This document shows positions 1 through 10,578 of a stretch of DNA of 27,147 bases, piece after piece. Position 1 is the stretch's first letter, and every line of letters starts with the position of its first letter. Position numbers and translations under genes: made by a program. This stretch comes from Ophiothrix spiculata (lineage: Eukaryota > Echinodermata > Ophiuroidea > Amphilepidida > Ophiotrichidae): assembly GCA_000969725.1 (NCBI GenBank), contig JXSR01S028992.1. One strand, written 5' to 3'. The notes under the pieces are model-generated. The model saw nothing but the letters and a program-made list of their open reading frames with translations, was not told the origin of the DNA and made no database searches.

Positions 1-403
1 TAAATTTCACTATGCAATTTCAATTTTAAGCATGATCGTTTAAAGCGAGGTGTAATTTGGAAATTAGGTATAACAAATAAAATACATATTTGGAAAACTA
101 CCTAACTAAAAATAAATGTATGGTCGAGAAAAAACCCAGAATCAAATTACCCTCCTTATTAACATGATCAAAGACAAATATTAATTATAAGATATGGTTT
201 GAAAATAAAATTGAAGACAATTTCATTCACAACACTTTGTGTGCTTATTGAACTACAGTATATTAACAAAACAATTGCGTAATCAATGCTCTCATACTTA
301 ATTATTTTCATCCTATCAATTCTTGGTACTCTTTCTATTCATACCGCTACTAAAATGCTTATTTTTTTAATTATGCACTGGTTTTCGAAACTCACTAATT
401 AAC
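1..403. repeat. Left copy of a long direct repeat (partner at 26651-27049)
   Basis: This segment aligns in the same orientation to 26651-27049, about 26.65 kb away, by eye at roughly 85-90% identity with small indels. Shared landmarks include AAGCATGATCGTT, AACTACCTAACTAAAAA, TATGGTCGAGAAAAA, TATTAACAAAACAATTGCGT, CTATTCATACCGCTACT and TGGTTTTCGAAACTC. Similarity begins at base 1, so the left edge of this copy lies outside the window. It fades after about 403, where this copy continues into unrelated AT-rich DNA and the right copy enters a tandem duplication. No terminal inverted repeats, coding potential or poly-A tail are visible, so this may be a dispersed repeat or the remnant of a large segmental duplication. 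The homology is clear; its nature is not. Confidence 0.85.
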
Positions 404-1230
404 TTTGAAGAATGTTACAGTGATTTTGAAACAAATGAGGTCATATCTTCAAATCATCTGAACATGAGCATTTGAAACCTATTTTCAATTAGCTTAAAAA
501 CATGCGGACTTAAAATAATAATTATTTCAGTATTAATTAGATATATACTACAAAGTTTACGAAAGTACACATGTGACGCAGCATAAGAGTCGCATGTCAG
601 ATCCAATTAACAAATTTACCAGGTCTAAATGTCATTCTTTGTGTAAATTAGTGACACTGATTAGGCGTGTCTTCTTCTAGCGCGGTAGGGAGTGCAGATT
701 ATGTTCAAACATATTCAAAAGAACACATAGTAGCTTTACTTCGCGGAAAACATTTCTAAGAGGATTTGGAAACATGAAACGAGTTTTGTACCTTTACACG
801 CGAGTACTCGGGAGTCATAAAGTCATACACAATCGAAGTATCTCATTACTTGAAAATAACATGCGTCTTGTGTGTAACCAAGGTAACGTATCAAAGGGAT
901 TCTGACATGATGATGGTATATGGGTATATGTCTTAGTCGAAGGTAAAATTCCACCATTTTAAAATTTCATGTCAAAAATAAATGTGCCCAAATTGAAAAT
1001 CTGGATGATTTAAAACAGCCATACAAAACATCCGATGTGAGCAATATTGTATGTTTCTTTCGAGGAATTGGTTAGCACATACCCTTTCAATTTATTAACA
1101 AACTTGTCTAAAATAGTACCCTAACGAATGATTCCCTGTCACATAAAAATGCAAACGAATATGTTTTAAGGATTTTGTGTACATTTATCCTTTGCATTCA
1201 TTTTAAAAATAAGTCGTAGGTACAACTTTC
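404..1230. other. AT-rich stretch, no supported feature
   Basis: No reading frame, repeat, RNA gene or inverted repeat could be supported here. Composition is AT-rich with frequent stops in all frames. Confidence 0.5.
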
Positions 1231-1243
1231 GGGGGGGGGGGGG
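1231..1243. repeat. Poly-G run (13 G)
   Basis: An uninterrupted run of 13 G on the plus strand, embedded in AT-rich sequence. Similar G or C runs at 7311-7323 and 10775-10785 sit just inside the ends of TTAA-flanked elements, but no TTAA inverted repeat is seen around this one. Its length is likely to vary between individuals and to be error-prone in assembly. Confidence 0.9.
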
Positions 1244-1789
1244 TCAGAAATCGGATGGTTAGGGAAGTGTTAGTCAATTTTGACTAAAATCATTATTTTA
1301 TGCGGAAGCACTTATGACAATATAATCTCGTAACGTTTATGATTTTAGTATTTGTGATTTACAATTTTTATGGAAAGGGGTAACCCTACGGTATCTTATA
1401 TATCTTAACTTTAGGAAGGCAAATTTCAATTTTACAGTGGGCGCTAACCACCCAACCCGCTTGATAACAAATGTAACCAAAATACCAAAGTAAGAAAAGG
1501 GATAACTAACAACTATTTACAAATCAAATAATAAGGTATTTTAATTGTGGTGTTATAGAGTATAAGGACCTAAGTCACGAATAGGTATATCAAATAAGGT
1601 GGAGCCGTTTCAAGAAATCATTAAAATCATGACAAATGTCTTTATTTTTGATAGAAGTTGTCACCGAACCATAAAACTTTTGGTATCATATTAAAGATAA
1701 TTTATCCAGGTACTAAATAAAAAAAGAATTAAAGCCACAGGTTTAGCAATAGTGAAGTAATTGACCAAAATGTCGAGTGGGTCAAGGGT
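1244..1789. other. AT-rich stretch, no supported feature
   Basis: No coding frame or structured repeat is supported. Confidence 0.5.
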
Positions 1790-1825
1790 GGAGCCGGTGG
1801 GGGTGGCGCCGGTGGGGGTGGCGCC
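1790..1825. repeat. GC-rich 15-bp tandem repeat (2.4 copies)
   Basis: Two 15-bp units, GGAGCCGGTGGGGGT and GGCGCCGGTGGGGGT, are followed by a partial third unit GGCGCC. The units differ by one base. Several G runs are spaced closely enough to make a G-quadruplex conceivable on the plus strand, and the array stands out against the AT-rich surroundings. A minus-strand open frame across it reads as a proline/alanine repeat, which is a by-product of the repeat rather than evidence of a gene. Confidence 0.85.
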
Positions 1826-2254
1826 CACATGATTACATGCAAAAGCGTACAAAAGTTATGATTTATAAACACATGTATTATTGAAAATAAAAATGCTGGG
1901 ATCATAATTTTTTGAATATACTTCAATGAGGTATGTATAATGCTAAAGCATGTGTCGAATATTGACATGTCATCCAAATTTTGTTGTTTCTTAATGCCTT
2001 ATATGTGGGTAATTTTCTCTATACATTACTGTACAAAACATGCATTTACACTCGAAAACTTTAAAACGACATATCTTTTGACCGAGTCGACGTAAATGGT
2101 AAAAGTTATACATTTTTCAAAAGAAAATTTGCAGAGGAATCCAATTATGTGATTATTTTTTAGGTAGTGTATGCATGAAAAAACTTTTGACCGATACATG
2201 TCCCAAAAATTAATGAGTCGTTTCATAGATTTTGACCATCCTCAATATTTTGAC
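1826..2254. other. AT-rich stretch, no supported feature
   Basis: Short open frames on both strands overlap each other and show no coding character. The phrase TTGACCAAAATG occurs at about 1761 and again near 2376, hinting at old repeat material, but boundaries cannot be drawn. Confidence 0.4.
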
Positions 2255-2365
2255 CACAATGAGATTGGTCACCAAACGAATTATTTTATGGAAGGCTATC
2301 ATTACATCCTTCAAATAATGTTTGTGTCATCTGGATACACCTTTCCCCAACAAAATCTCATTGTG
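2255..2365. repeat. Inverted repeat with 12-bp perfect arms
   Basis: CACAATGAGATT at 2255-2266 is the exact reverse complement of AATCTCATTGTG at 2354-2365, separated by 87 bases. TTGGTC next to the left arm and TTGACC beyond the right arm give weak extra symmetry. This may be the core of a degraded foldback element. A 101-codon plus-strand frame spans the region but is rich in F, Y and I with no recognisable domain, as expected for random AT-rich DNA. Confidence 0.55.
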
Positions 2366-3861
2366 CCAAGTTGGTTGACCAAAATGCACTTTTATTTTAT
2401 TTTGTACCTGTATAATTTTTACCCATCCCTAAAAATTAGGACTTTTTTAGGTAAAATTGAAATCCTCGGAAAGTAAGCTTTCCAGCAATATCTAACTTTG
2501 TAGGTTTTAAGTGTATATATTCAGAGTTACGATCCGTTGAATACAAATTGGCATGGTTTTACCAATGTATTTGTGTGAAACAAAAAATATGACCAGTTAA
2601 TGACTTATGTCCATAATTGTCACTCACTTAAATAAAATATCCTATACAAGTTGATCGATGTCTAATTGGGTCAAACATGACAATTGGATATATAAATGAG
2701 ATCGTCTGCATCCAAACGGAAACATAATTACCAATATCATCCATAACTACCACTTATAATTCGGCATATAAATTCAAAAGTTAAGAGTTTGTTACGAGAG
2801 GACCATATCTACCAATTTGAACCAAATCAAGTTTAAAGTAGATCGGTTTTGTGGAATTGTAGATTGACGTGTTACAACTAAAAGCTTTGTTACGCGATGG
2901 TAAAATAACCAGATCAAATGGAACCCGATAAAGGGTTTTCATTTGTAACTATTTAATAAAAGCAAATGCAACGTGGTAATGTTTGAGATACAATATTGAA
3001 AATTGTACTCAATGAAACTTATTTTAAATGCTATATAACATCTAGAGGCGCGAGACGAAACCTTTTTTTTTTCATACCTGACGGCAAAGGCAGGTGCAAT
3101 ACGACTTATAAAGTCGAAGATAGCTTGGCTTTCCAAATATATGCTGTTTGCCAAAACTTATGACAGCTATTGAATTCCAGATACCGTTGCTCTGAGGGGA
3201 TTTGTTTTAAAGCGCCTTAACGTATCATATCGTCTATTGGGGTCTTTTTTGAAATAAAGAAGGCATGATCAAAACAAACGAAGACATGACAAAAAAGTGA
3301 TATCAGACTAATACTAAAAGAAGTCCATGCATATTGTATCCAGGTGGGAATCCATGAATGCGATGTTCTGAAGCAAACAGCAAAGCTCTTATTTGTAGAC
3401 GACAAGATCCAATTTTCCAATGTAAACATATGCGCAATTTAGTGGCGCAAGACGGATTGTTTTTGGCGTATAACACTGTCTTGTGAACGGTGTCTCAAGA
3501 TAAATAAGATAGGATGAAGGAATAGTTTATTAAGAGTAGTGATGAAATGTATTCAGATTTTTGTCTGTCTGTCGAACAATGAATTTGGCATATTATTACA
3601 AAAATGTATTCTGTATTTTGTTAAATATGCGGACAATTTTAATTCATTTCATTCAATAATTCAATCAAATTCCGTTGTTTTATCATAATTAATATTTCTT
3701 GTTGTTTGATAACAATAGGCAATGACGACTTAAAGAGTTTTATTAGCTATTACAATATTTGTCAATATGACATTTATTGTTAGAACAGCAATAATACCAT
3801 GATCAAAGATGACATTTACACATTTCTCTATATTTTGATTACTCGCTCATATTTGATTGTG
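2366..3861. other. AT-rich stretch, no supported feature
   Basis: Two minus-strand frames of about 70 codons (2939-3154 and 3217-3429) were examined and show no domain or biased codon use. The segment GAGAGGACCATATCT near 2799 recurs near 22071, suggesting shared repeat ancestry, but flanking similarity is poor. Confidence 0.4.
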
Positions 3862-3901
3862 AATCAGCTATAACATATAGCAATCAGCTATAATGTATAG
3901 A
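3862..3901. repeat. 20-bp tandem duplication
   Basis: Two adjacent 20-bp units begin AATCAGCTATAA and continue CATATAGC in the first, TGTATAGA in the second. They match at about 17 of 20 positions. This is a local slippage-type duplication with no sign of function. Confidence 0.8.
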
Positions 3902-5020
3902 TTGAAGGATATACGATTTATCGGAATTTTGATGCCCGTAATTCGAGAAAAATATGAACAATCCCATATTTCATAGTATACACATATTCAAACATTCAGT
4001 GATGTTAGGCTAGGGTTGGCACTAATATGGTTATGGTCATGTTATGGTATTATATATAGCACCAAATGATCTCAATTTGATTAGAAGTTTAATGATATAC
4101 AAATATTTAGGCTATGTTTTCGCACAACGGAATATTACTTTTCTTCAATTTAATATTTAAAATCCAGATTCATTTATGAATTATAGAAAACAAATAACAC
4201 GTTTTTCTTACATAACGTCGTAAAGATGTCATATTAATTGATCTTTATTTTGTAAATTGCACGTGTATATAATTAGATATATTACAAACTTATGAAAAAA
4301 GTAAATCAAATAATATAATTCCAATAATAACAGCTATTTATTCTGCAGCAAATTGATTTTATACAAAATGTCGATTTCACAAACTGTAACAAAACAAAAT
4401 TATTTTCGATGCATCATGCGAGTATGCAAACTCAGAGCTAACGTATTCACATAAAATCAATCATCAAATATTATTAAAATATACAAAATGAACAAAAAAA
4501 GTGTTTGTTTTTTAAAGTGTTTAGTCTGTTTGTTTTTCTTGCTTTGCTATTTACGTTTCATGAGCTACATGTTGCTTTTAGTATCTAATTATCAAATTGT
4601 CCCTATTAAAATTAATATTTAAAACCGAATGTTTATTTGTTTAACATTACGGGTGTGTGATTTTTAAATTTTTTGTTGCATTATTCTATTAACGAACGTA
4701 ATTTTAAAAGAATTACCTAAGTATGCCTTATCACCGAATACACGTATTACTAATCCATACGTACCTTTTGGGTGTTCAACGTAAGTTGTAATTTAATCCA
4801 TTACTTTCTGAAACTCAGTTAAAATATACCCGAATGATTTTTTGCGTTTTGTTTAAGAATTCCAACAGTTGAGGCTTAAAAAGTTCAAAATACAACAAAA
4901 CCCGCAGTAGAGAGTATATCCTAGATTTATGGCACTTTAGCGCGATATTCTACATGCTGTTTTTGTTATATCGTGATTGTTGTATTTCAAACCTCTCATT
5001 CGTAAGTACAAACAGCAAGA
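3902..5020. other. AT-rich stretch, no supported feature
   Basis: No frame of useful length, RNA gene or structured repeat could be supported. Confidence 0.5.
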
Positions 5021-5044
5021 ATAAGTAAATAAATAAGTAAATAA
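5021..5044. repeat. 12-bp tandem repeat, two perfect copies
   Basis: ATAAGTAAATAA occurs twice head to tail with no mismatch. It is a short microsatellite-like tract. Confidence 0.85.
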
Positions 5045-6637
5045 TTACCGATGCAAATTGCTTCTGTAACTTACCAAATCGTCTAAAGAGTTTCTAGTAA
5101 CCACAACTAATGCCGCAACCGTCTATTGACGAATCATACACGTTATAAACTTTACAAGTTGAAACCAGACGTACAACACAATAAATGGAATGTATTTCTT
5201 AATGGATTGTGCCAAAATATTACTTCTCTTAAATCCATAAAATGACAACAATATTCCTTAATTTGAAAATTAAAACATCCTCAATATATTCCTCCTAATA
5301 AATCCCAATCGGCATTCCCACATGGTGAGATATTTCATTCCATGCATCACCAGTCTCTACTCGGTGTTGCTCAAAGTGACAATCAGTGTAGATGACACGC
5401 TCGCAGATGGTAGAGTGACAAATAACAGATGCTTTCATGAGTTTGCTCTCTTCATCTAACACGTGACCAGACAGATATTCGCCGCTGAGATGACGCTTTT
5501 ATGCTGCTGTTAAGTTTTGCACATCATAATGATATTATTTATTTCTCAATGTTTACTTTAAGAGTAATACTATTTTTTAATTTTATGTTACTGAGCTTGT
5601 ATAGTTTTTCTGACAATAATTAGCTTTTATTATTTGTCTAAAACATGACTCTAGTGAGATTCTGAGTATGTGATCTTTCTTTTTATCAAACATACTTTTC
5701 AAGGTCAATTAAAGAAAAACAAGTAATTATTTTGATATGAATTGTTTCACACACGCATCCTAATTCATAACAATTAAAATCAAAACAATACAGTAAAATT
5801 AAATATAAAGCAAACACCTAAAATAATACCTTACCATGTTGGGATGCAACAAAAATCACACAGCCCTTATGTTTATCCTTCTCGGTCATTGAAATTAAAA
5901 TACCTTTAAAAGGTTACCATTTTTCAATTTGAAACACTGCTTCTACTCGTCTTCATACAGAGAGACTTTTGTAGGATGTCATTCATCGAAGAAATAACAT
6001 GAATATTTAATTCTGAATTAGCTCAAACTCTTTACCAGATGGAGAACTTCAGTCATGATTAAAACGTGATAACGAATAGACAGGGTAATGTTATTACGGA
6101 GAAGATGCTTTAAGATAATAAACCAAACGGTGGCATTGCTCATTGCCAAATCCTCACATGGATGAAAATGGTCATATTACTTTTTAGGGGAGGGGCGACA
6201 TCACCATGCATAATCAAAAGTTGCAAGTTAAGGTATGGATTAAGGCCATATAACATATCCTAAGTCAAGTAATTCATTACTTGTATAAAAGAGATGACAT
6301 GACAAAGCAAACAAACAAACCAAAAATATATATTAAAAACAGACCAACTGACCAGCAAGGGAACTTTGGATGGATCACAATAGATTCAAAAGATACGTAA
6401 AATCAATGGGAAATAGGTTAAAAACAATTTATTAACTTATCAACATCCAAAGGGGTATATTCAATACTAAAAAACATGAAGACCGACTTTTCGGACAGAT
6501 AAAACTGTTCTTTAACAAGGAAGATAAAAACACAAGATAAACTAATACAACAACAGTAGGAAAGCAAAAAATATTTATAGTACCAATGGTAAAAAAAAAC
6601 AATAATTTTGCTTTGTTTTGTTGTTCTTGTTTTGAAG
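5045..6637. other. AT-rich stretch, no supported feature
   Basis: No coding or structural feature is supported. A short CAAA tract lies near 6304-6320. A 97-codon minus-strand frame at 6418-6711 overlaps the next entry and has no recognisable character. Confidence 0.45.
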
Positions 6638-6793
6638 GATATTTTTAAGGATGTCATTAGCCCTGATTTCAGTGCCTTGTCCAACACCATCTGTCCAAAA
6701 CCTATATCCACAGTTGATCAGGCCTGGGCTCGTTGCTGGGTCCGTGGAAGGGGCGATCAGGGGAACGGTGCTAGTTCTAGGATGTCATATTAA
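6638..6793 (+). other. Exon-like open frame behind a splice-acceptor-like site
   Basis: The segment follows a T-rich tract ending in TTCTTGTTTTGAAG, which resembles a 3' splice site (AG at 6636-6637). The frame is open for about 50 codons, is more GC-rich than its surroundings and contains less hydrophobic, more protein-like runs such as SPDFSALSNTICPKP and STVDQAWARCW. The stop codon TAA (6791-6793) overlaps the TTAA duplicated by the element that begins at 6794. No family is recognised and no donor site or companion exon is seen. It may be a decayed gene or transposon fragment, or chance; confidence is low. Confidence 0.2.
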
Positions 6794-7370
6794 CACTTAA
6801 GAGATCAAGGGGGGTCCATATGGACCCAACATTTGGTTTTGGCGCGTCAGCGCAAAAACGCAAAGTAATTTTGTATCGCCCTTCTATGTATTTGTCTAAC
6901 TTTACCATACCCTTCACCTGGTGGCAAAAAATTTTAAATCAACCCACCCCTTCCCATGCTAATAAGCATAAATAAGCATTTTTGAGGGCGCTCTTCAAAT
7001 TTGTTTTTGCCCATAAAATCGTATCCGAACCTTTTTCAAATTTTATTTCAGGAATGTATTTATACTTACATACTGCAAATATGAGCCACATTTTATTGAA
7101 ACATTCCATTGGGAAGTGAGTTTTCCAATTTTTGGCGGGAAAATTTTGACGCGACACGGAAAATGTTGTTTTGGCCGCCATTTTGTAACGAATGTTCTGA
7201 TTTTCAATTTTTGTCTTTGTTTTAGTTTTTTGAAGTACTTTATCTGTGACCCGAGTTTCAACGTAAAACTCTTTCGCAAAAGTGTTTTTTTGGTGTTGGG
7301 TCCATATGGACCCCCCCCCCCCCTTGACCACTAACGGACATGTGGAGGACCTTGACCACTTAAGTGTTAA
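6790..7370. mobile_element. TTAA-flanked piggyBac-like MITE, copy 1
   Basis: The element is bounded by TTAA at 6790-6793 and 7367-7370. Its ends are CACTTAAGAGATCAAGG and, read inward from the right, CACTTAAGTGGTCAAGG. Just inside each end is the perfect palindrome GGGTCCATATGGACCC (6812-6827 and 7298-7313), the right one running into a 13-C tract. The right end also repeats CCTTGACCACT twice (7322-7332 and 7350-7360). The interior aligns in the same direction to the copy at 10756-11329, sharing CCAATTTTTGGCGGGAAA. Open frames inside (up to 130 codons on the minus strand) encode no recognisable transposase. The TTAA target duplication is the piggyBac signature; assignment to that superfamily is inferred from it. 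Confidence 0.88.
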
Positions 7371-7467
7371 TATCGTTTTTGAAGTATTTTAACAGAGTTT
7401 TGCTACTTTCAAGCTTATCCGGCCGGTCAAGGCGAACGAACTTGACAAAACGTGAAGAGTATGCTTT

Positions 7468-7580
7468 ATGCCAATGGCATATTGAGAGTGTGCACACAGT
7501 TTCAATTATGATACATCTAGTTTTATTAAAAGACATGTAACGATTTGCAATATGAAATGCCCAAAGGAATAACAGAGTGT
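7468..7580. repeat. Dispersed direct repeat, copy 1 (partner at 16249-16363)
   Basis: The segment aligns in the same orientation to 16249-16363 over about 113 bases at roughly 70-75% identity by eye. Shared blocks are ATGCCAAxGGCAxATTGA, AGTTxCAATTAxGATACA, ATGATTTG or ACGATTTG, and AAATGCCC followed by AGAGTGT. No inverted ends or coding frame are seen, so the repeat class is unknown. Confidence 0.6.
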
Positions 7581-7829
7581 ATTTTGATTACTAAGAGGAA
7601 CCTGAAAAGAAACGAAAACAACTTTTCTTGCATTAGCGCATTTATCAGTGGTGTTTCAAACCATTATCTTGCACAATAAAAACACCAAATATATTACAGG
7701 TTGTGTCGTTTTTTGAATTTGTTGTTTTACACAATTAAAAAGATTGCTTTACACAACAATAAAAATAATATTTTTCATAATCTAAATACAACAAACCACG
7801 GGTGAGTTAAAAGACGCCTAGTAATGTAA

Positions 7830-7982
7830 AAGTTGTGTAAGACCAAATTTTACAGTGAAAGGTCATTTGCTGCAGCAGCACCCAAAGTATGGAACAAATT
7901 GCCATCTGAACTTCGTGCAATATCAAATATAAACTCATTTAAGAAAGGACTTAAGACACATCTCTTCAAATCATCTTCATAG
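7830..7982 (+). pseudogene. C-terminal fragment of a non-LTR retrotransposon reverse-transcriptase ORF
   Basis: The frame is open from 7830 to the TAG at 7980-7982 and ends in the typical tail of LINE ORF2-type proteins: YSERSFAAAAPKVWNKLP, then a SELRAI-type segment, then SFKKGLKTHLFKSSS. This 'aapkxWNxLPxxlR ... sFkkxLKtxLf' motif follows the reverse-transcriptase and thumb regions in CR1/L2/jockey-type elements. The upstream RT, endonuclease and ORF1 regions are absent, so no enzyme could be made. The reading frame itself appears undamaged up to the truncation, with a stop just upstream at 7827. The fragment is part of the element described next. Confidence 0.88.
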
Positions 7983-8409
7983 TTTTTTATTGTGTATATT
8001 TATAGTGCTATCAGAATTTGGTTTATCAATGCAATTCCATTCACAGGTATGTCGATACTGAAATAATGCAGAGTTAATTGTGGCATGTGGTATGTGCAAT
8101 TCGTATTGCCATTTTTAATTGTCTTTTTTAACTTAAATGAAAAAAATGTGTATTATGTATTGTGGTTTTTAACATGAATTATCCAACTATGTTTGTAAAT
8201 GGTATTATCTACTTTTGAATCTTTGGTTGTTTTGATATTTGTAACTTGTGCTCTTATATTAGTTGTATTTCTATAGTGTATAGGGCCTACTGGCCAGTAT
8301 TATTTTTAATTTTAGATTGTGTAGATTTTTATACTTTTCTGTGCAGCGCCATGAGGCTGTTTTCATCTTAAGGCGCTTAATAAATCCCATTTATTATTAT
8401 TATTATTAA
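7830..8409 (+). mobile_element. 5'-truncated non-LTR retrotransposon (CR1/L2-like) with 3' stem-loop and TTA tail
   Basis: After the ORF stop comes about 400 bases of 3' untranslated sequence. It ends with a stem-loop whose arms are AGCGCC (8345-8350) and GGCGCT (8372-8377), an AATAAA (8379-8384), and a tail of TTA repeats (8391-8408). A terminal hairpin plus a short microsatellite rather than poly-A is characteristic of CR1/L2-like LINEs, in which the reverse transcriptase recognises the 3' end of the RNA. The 5' end is truncated, as is usual for LINE insertions; its exact position between about 7800 and 7840 is not fixed because no convincing target-site duplication was found. The clade assignment rests on the tail alone. 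Confidence 0.82.
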
Positions 8410-10578
8410 TGATGCAAACGATTAAGAAACGAAAAAACGCATATGCATACCGATATATACCTTTGCTGTTTGCTCCGAGAAAAAATAAAGAAATAGCAGT
8501 AATGGCATAAAGTAGGCAATTCCTTGAATCGATGAATTTCAAAAGCGTGAGAATGTTGCGAGATTCGCACTTTTAGTTTTTAAAAAAAAAAACTCAATCT
8601 GATCTGCAATCTTGCTCGTTTTTACGTACGGATTACTTCAAGATCAAAATCCTTAACAATAATCTTAGTTTAAAATGGGCTTGGATAACCAGTTTCTAAA
8701 TACATATTTCTTTTTAGAGGAGATATAGAGCATAATACAAGTAATACTACTATCGTATGGAAATATACGGTAAGAATGAATCATATTGAGAAATATGAGC
8801 ATTACCATGATTAACTGAAAAATTAAGATGAAACCTGATCCTAAGAAAATAGTTTGAAAGAAAAATTGATTAAACGCTGATTACACACACTTCCCAAGGG
8901 GCTTGACTTGAAGTAGTACATTGCGATGTCAATGACAGCAATCCTGAGAAAAACAACATGTATTTCATCGACAATAGGCCAAATTCATAAAAGTAACAAT
9001 TGCTTGTACGCAAACGAATTTAAGAAAGAGCCATAAATAGACTTGGAAAGATTAAGCTTCAGTAATTACTTTAACATATTCACTACCTTTTGCTTGGACT
9101 AATACCCTTTCGTGTCTTGAATCAAACCAGACAAGCAAAAGCTATCATGCAAACAATAGCCAGGCTAGCGTTTGCTTATATGAAGTTAGCAATTACTTTT
9201 TCAACCGCGTGGTAGTTTCAGGTACAATCGTTACAGCAAGTCACTCTACATTTATTGAACTAACCCTAACACTTTTGACCACTTCTTCTCGTCAGTAATT
9301 TGCAAATCAAAAATCGAAATAACCGTCATTTCTAATGGACACTGCAATTTAACAAATAACACCCAGGTAGCCTCTGTTTTTCATATAATTAAAAATGGAT
9401 GACTTGCTTTTCCCCCTCTTTTCAATTTAATGGCACATTTAATCTCCTTGTATTAATGAAACAGCTTGCACTTCAGGGACTAGTTCTACAAAGCATATAC
9501 AAACTTGCATTTGAGAAGTGTGGAGAGTGACCTTTACAAATAGACAACAAACTAAACATTGTCAATTTCGAAGCAAGGTAAACCTTGTCGATGTCGAAGA
9601 GTTTCAGATATTACCTGACGGCATAGGACGTGAGTCGGCGAGGTTTGAAAATCGCGTTCAAAACTGTTAAATTTTATCTAAAGTTAACAAATAATTTTAT
9701 GCCTTCATCTAACGTAAAATAATTCATTAGTTTCAAACCCAGTGGGCTTGGGGCATCAATCCCATAATTTCAAAAAGACATGTGGACTTTTCTTAAAATG
9801 GGTGCAATAATGACGCAAGAATAACTACCAATATGATTGGTAATAGAATAGAAATATTCTTTCTCTATAAAAATGTGTCTGATCTAATATAAACATGCAC
9901 CCAGTAACGCCTTTCATATTGACTATTACCGAATAGATTTATTAATTTTTTTATATTTAACATTGCAAATTTTCTTTAAACCAATCTAGAAATTCCATAA
10001 GTGTATGATACATTTATGAAAACTATAAAGACTACAGCAATTGGGCATCTAATTTCTTTTTTAAGGGACCTCCAGCTCCAGTAATGGAAATACAATTAAA
10101 AAAGGGTAAAACGAAATATATTTAATGTCCTTATCTAAGCATGCAAGCTTGGATTAAAATAAAATGTAGGAAGAGTACATAAAAATGAGAAAAATTTTTT
10201 TTTTTCACTTTTGGGTGACTTTTGCATTAGCTTATGTGTCACGTTCAAAGGCAAAACCAGTTACCGTGTTCCGTGTCATGTATGATTGGATTACTTAACA
10301 CTTGTGAAGTATCTAGACCAACAAATGTACACCGAAACGAATCGTGACAATGTTGCAGTACTATATACAAGTTGAAGCGATCTGTATATAAGATGTCGAA
10401 GTTTGTAAACAAATCTTTCTACTTCAAATTGTTGTCTGAACGTGGAAGACTAATTTGTAATGTAATCTTGTTCTCTCACACATACTGGCCCATTACTGGT
10501 CAGGAAAGAAGATCTTTGTCAAATGAGAAACTGACTTAATGCATATGCTAGTAGAAGAAAAACAAGACCACTTAATAA
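8410..10578. other. AT-rich stretch, no supported feature
   Basis: No open frame, inverted repeat or RNA gene could be supported in these two kilobases. An A tract (8582-8591) and a T tract near 10195-10206 are the only simple sequences noted. Confidence 0.45.

Noticed and set aside
2171-2476. 101-codon plus-strand frame
   Set aside because: F/Y/I-rich composition typical of AT-rich random DNA, no domain, and it spans an inverted repeat.
6939-7331. 130-codon minus-strand frame, the longest in the window
   Set aside because: It lies inside the TTAA-flanked element, overlaps other frames, has no transposase motif and is not kept open in the related copy at 10756-11329.
3072-9630. Shared TGCCGTCAGGTA on the minus strand near 3085 and 9622, like two splice donors
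   Set aside because: Only about 12 bases match, which is expected by chance in a window this size, and the adjoining frames are unrelated.
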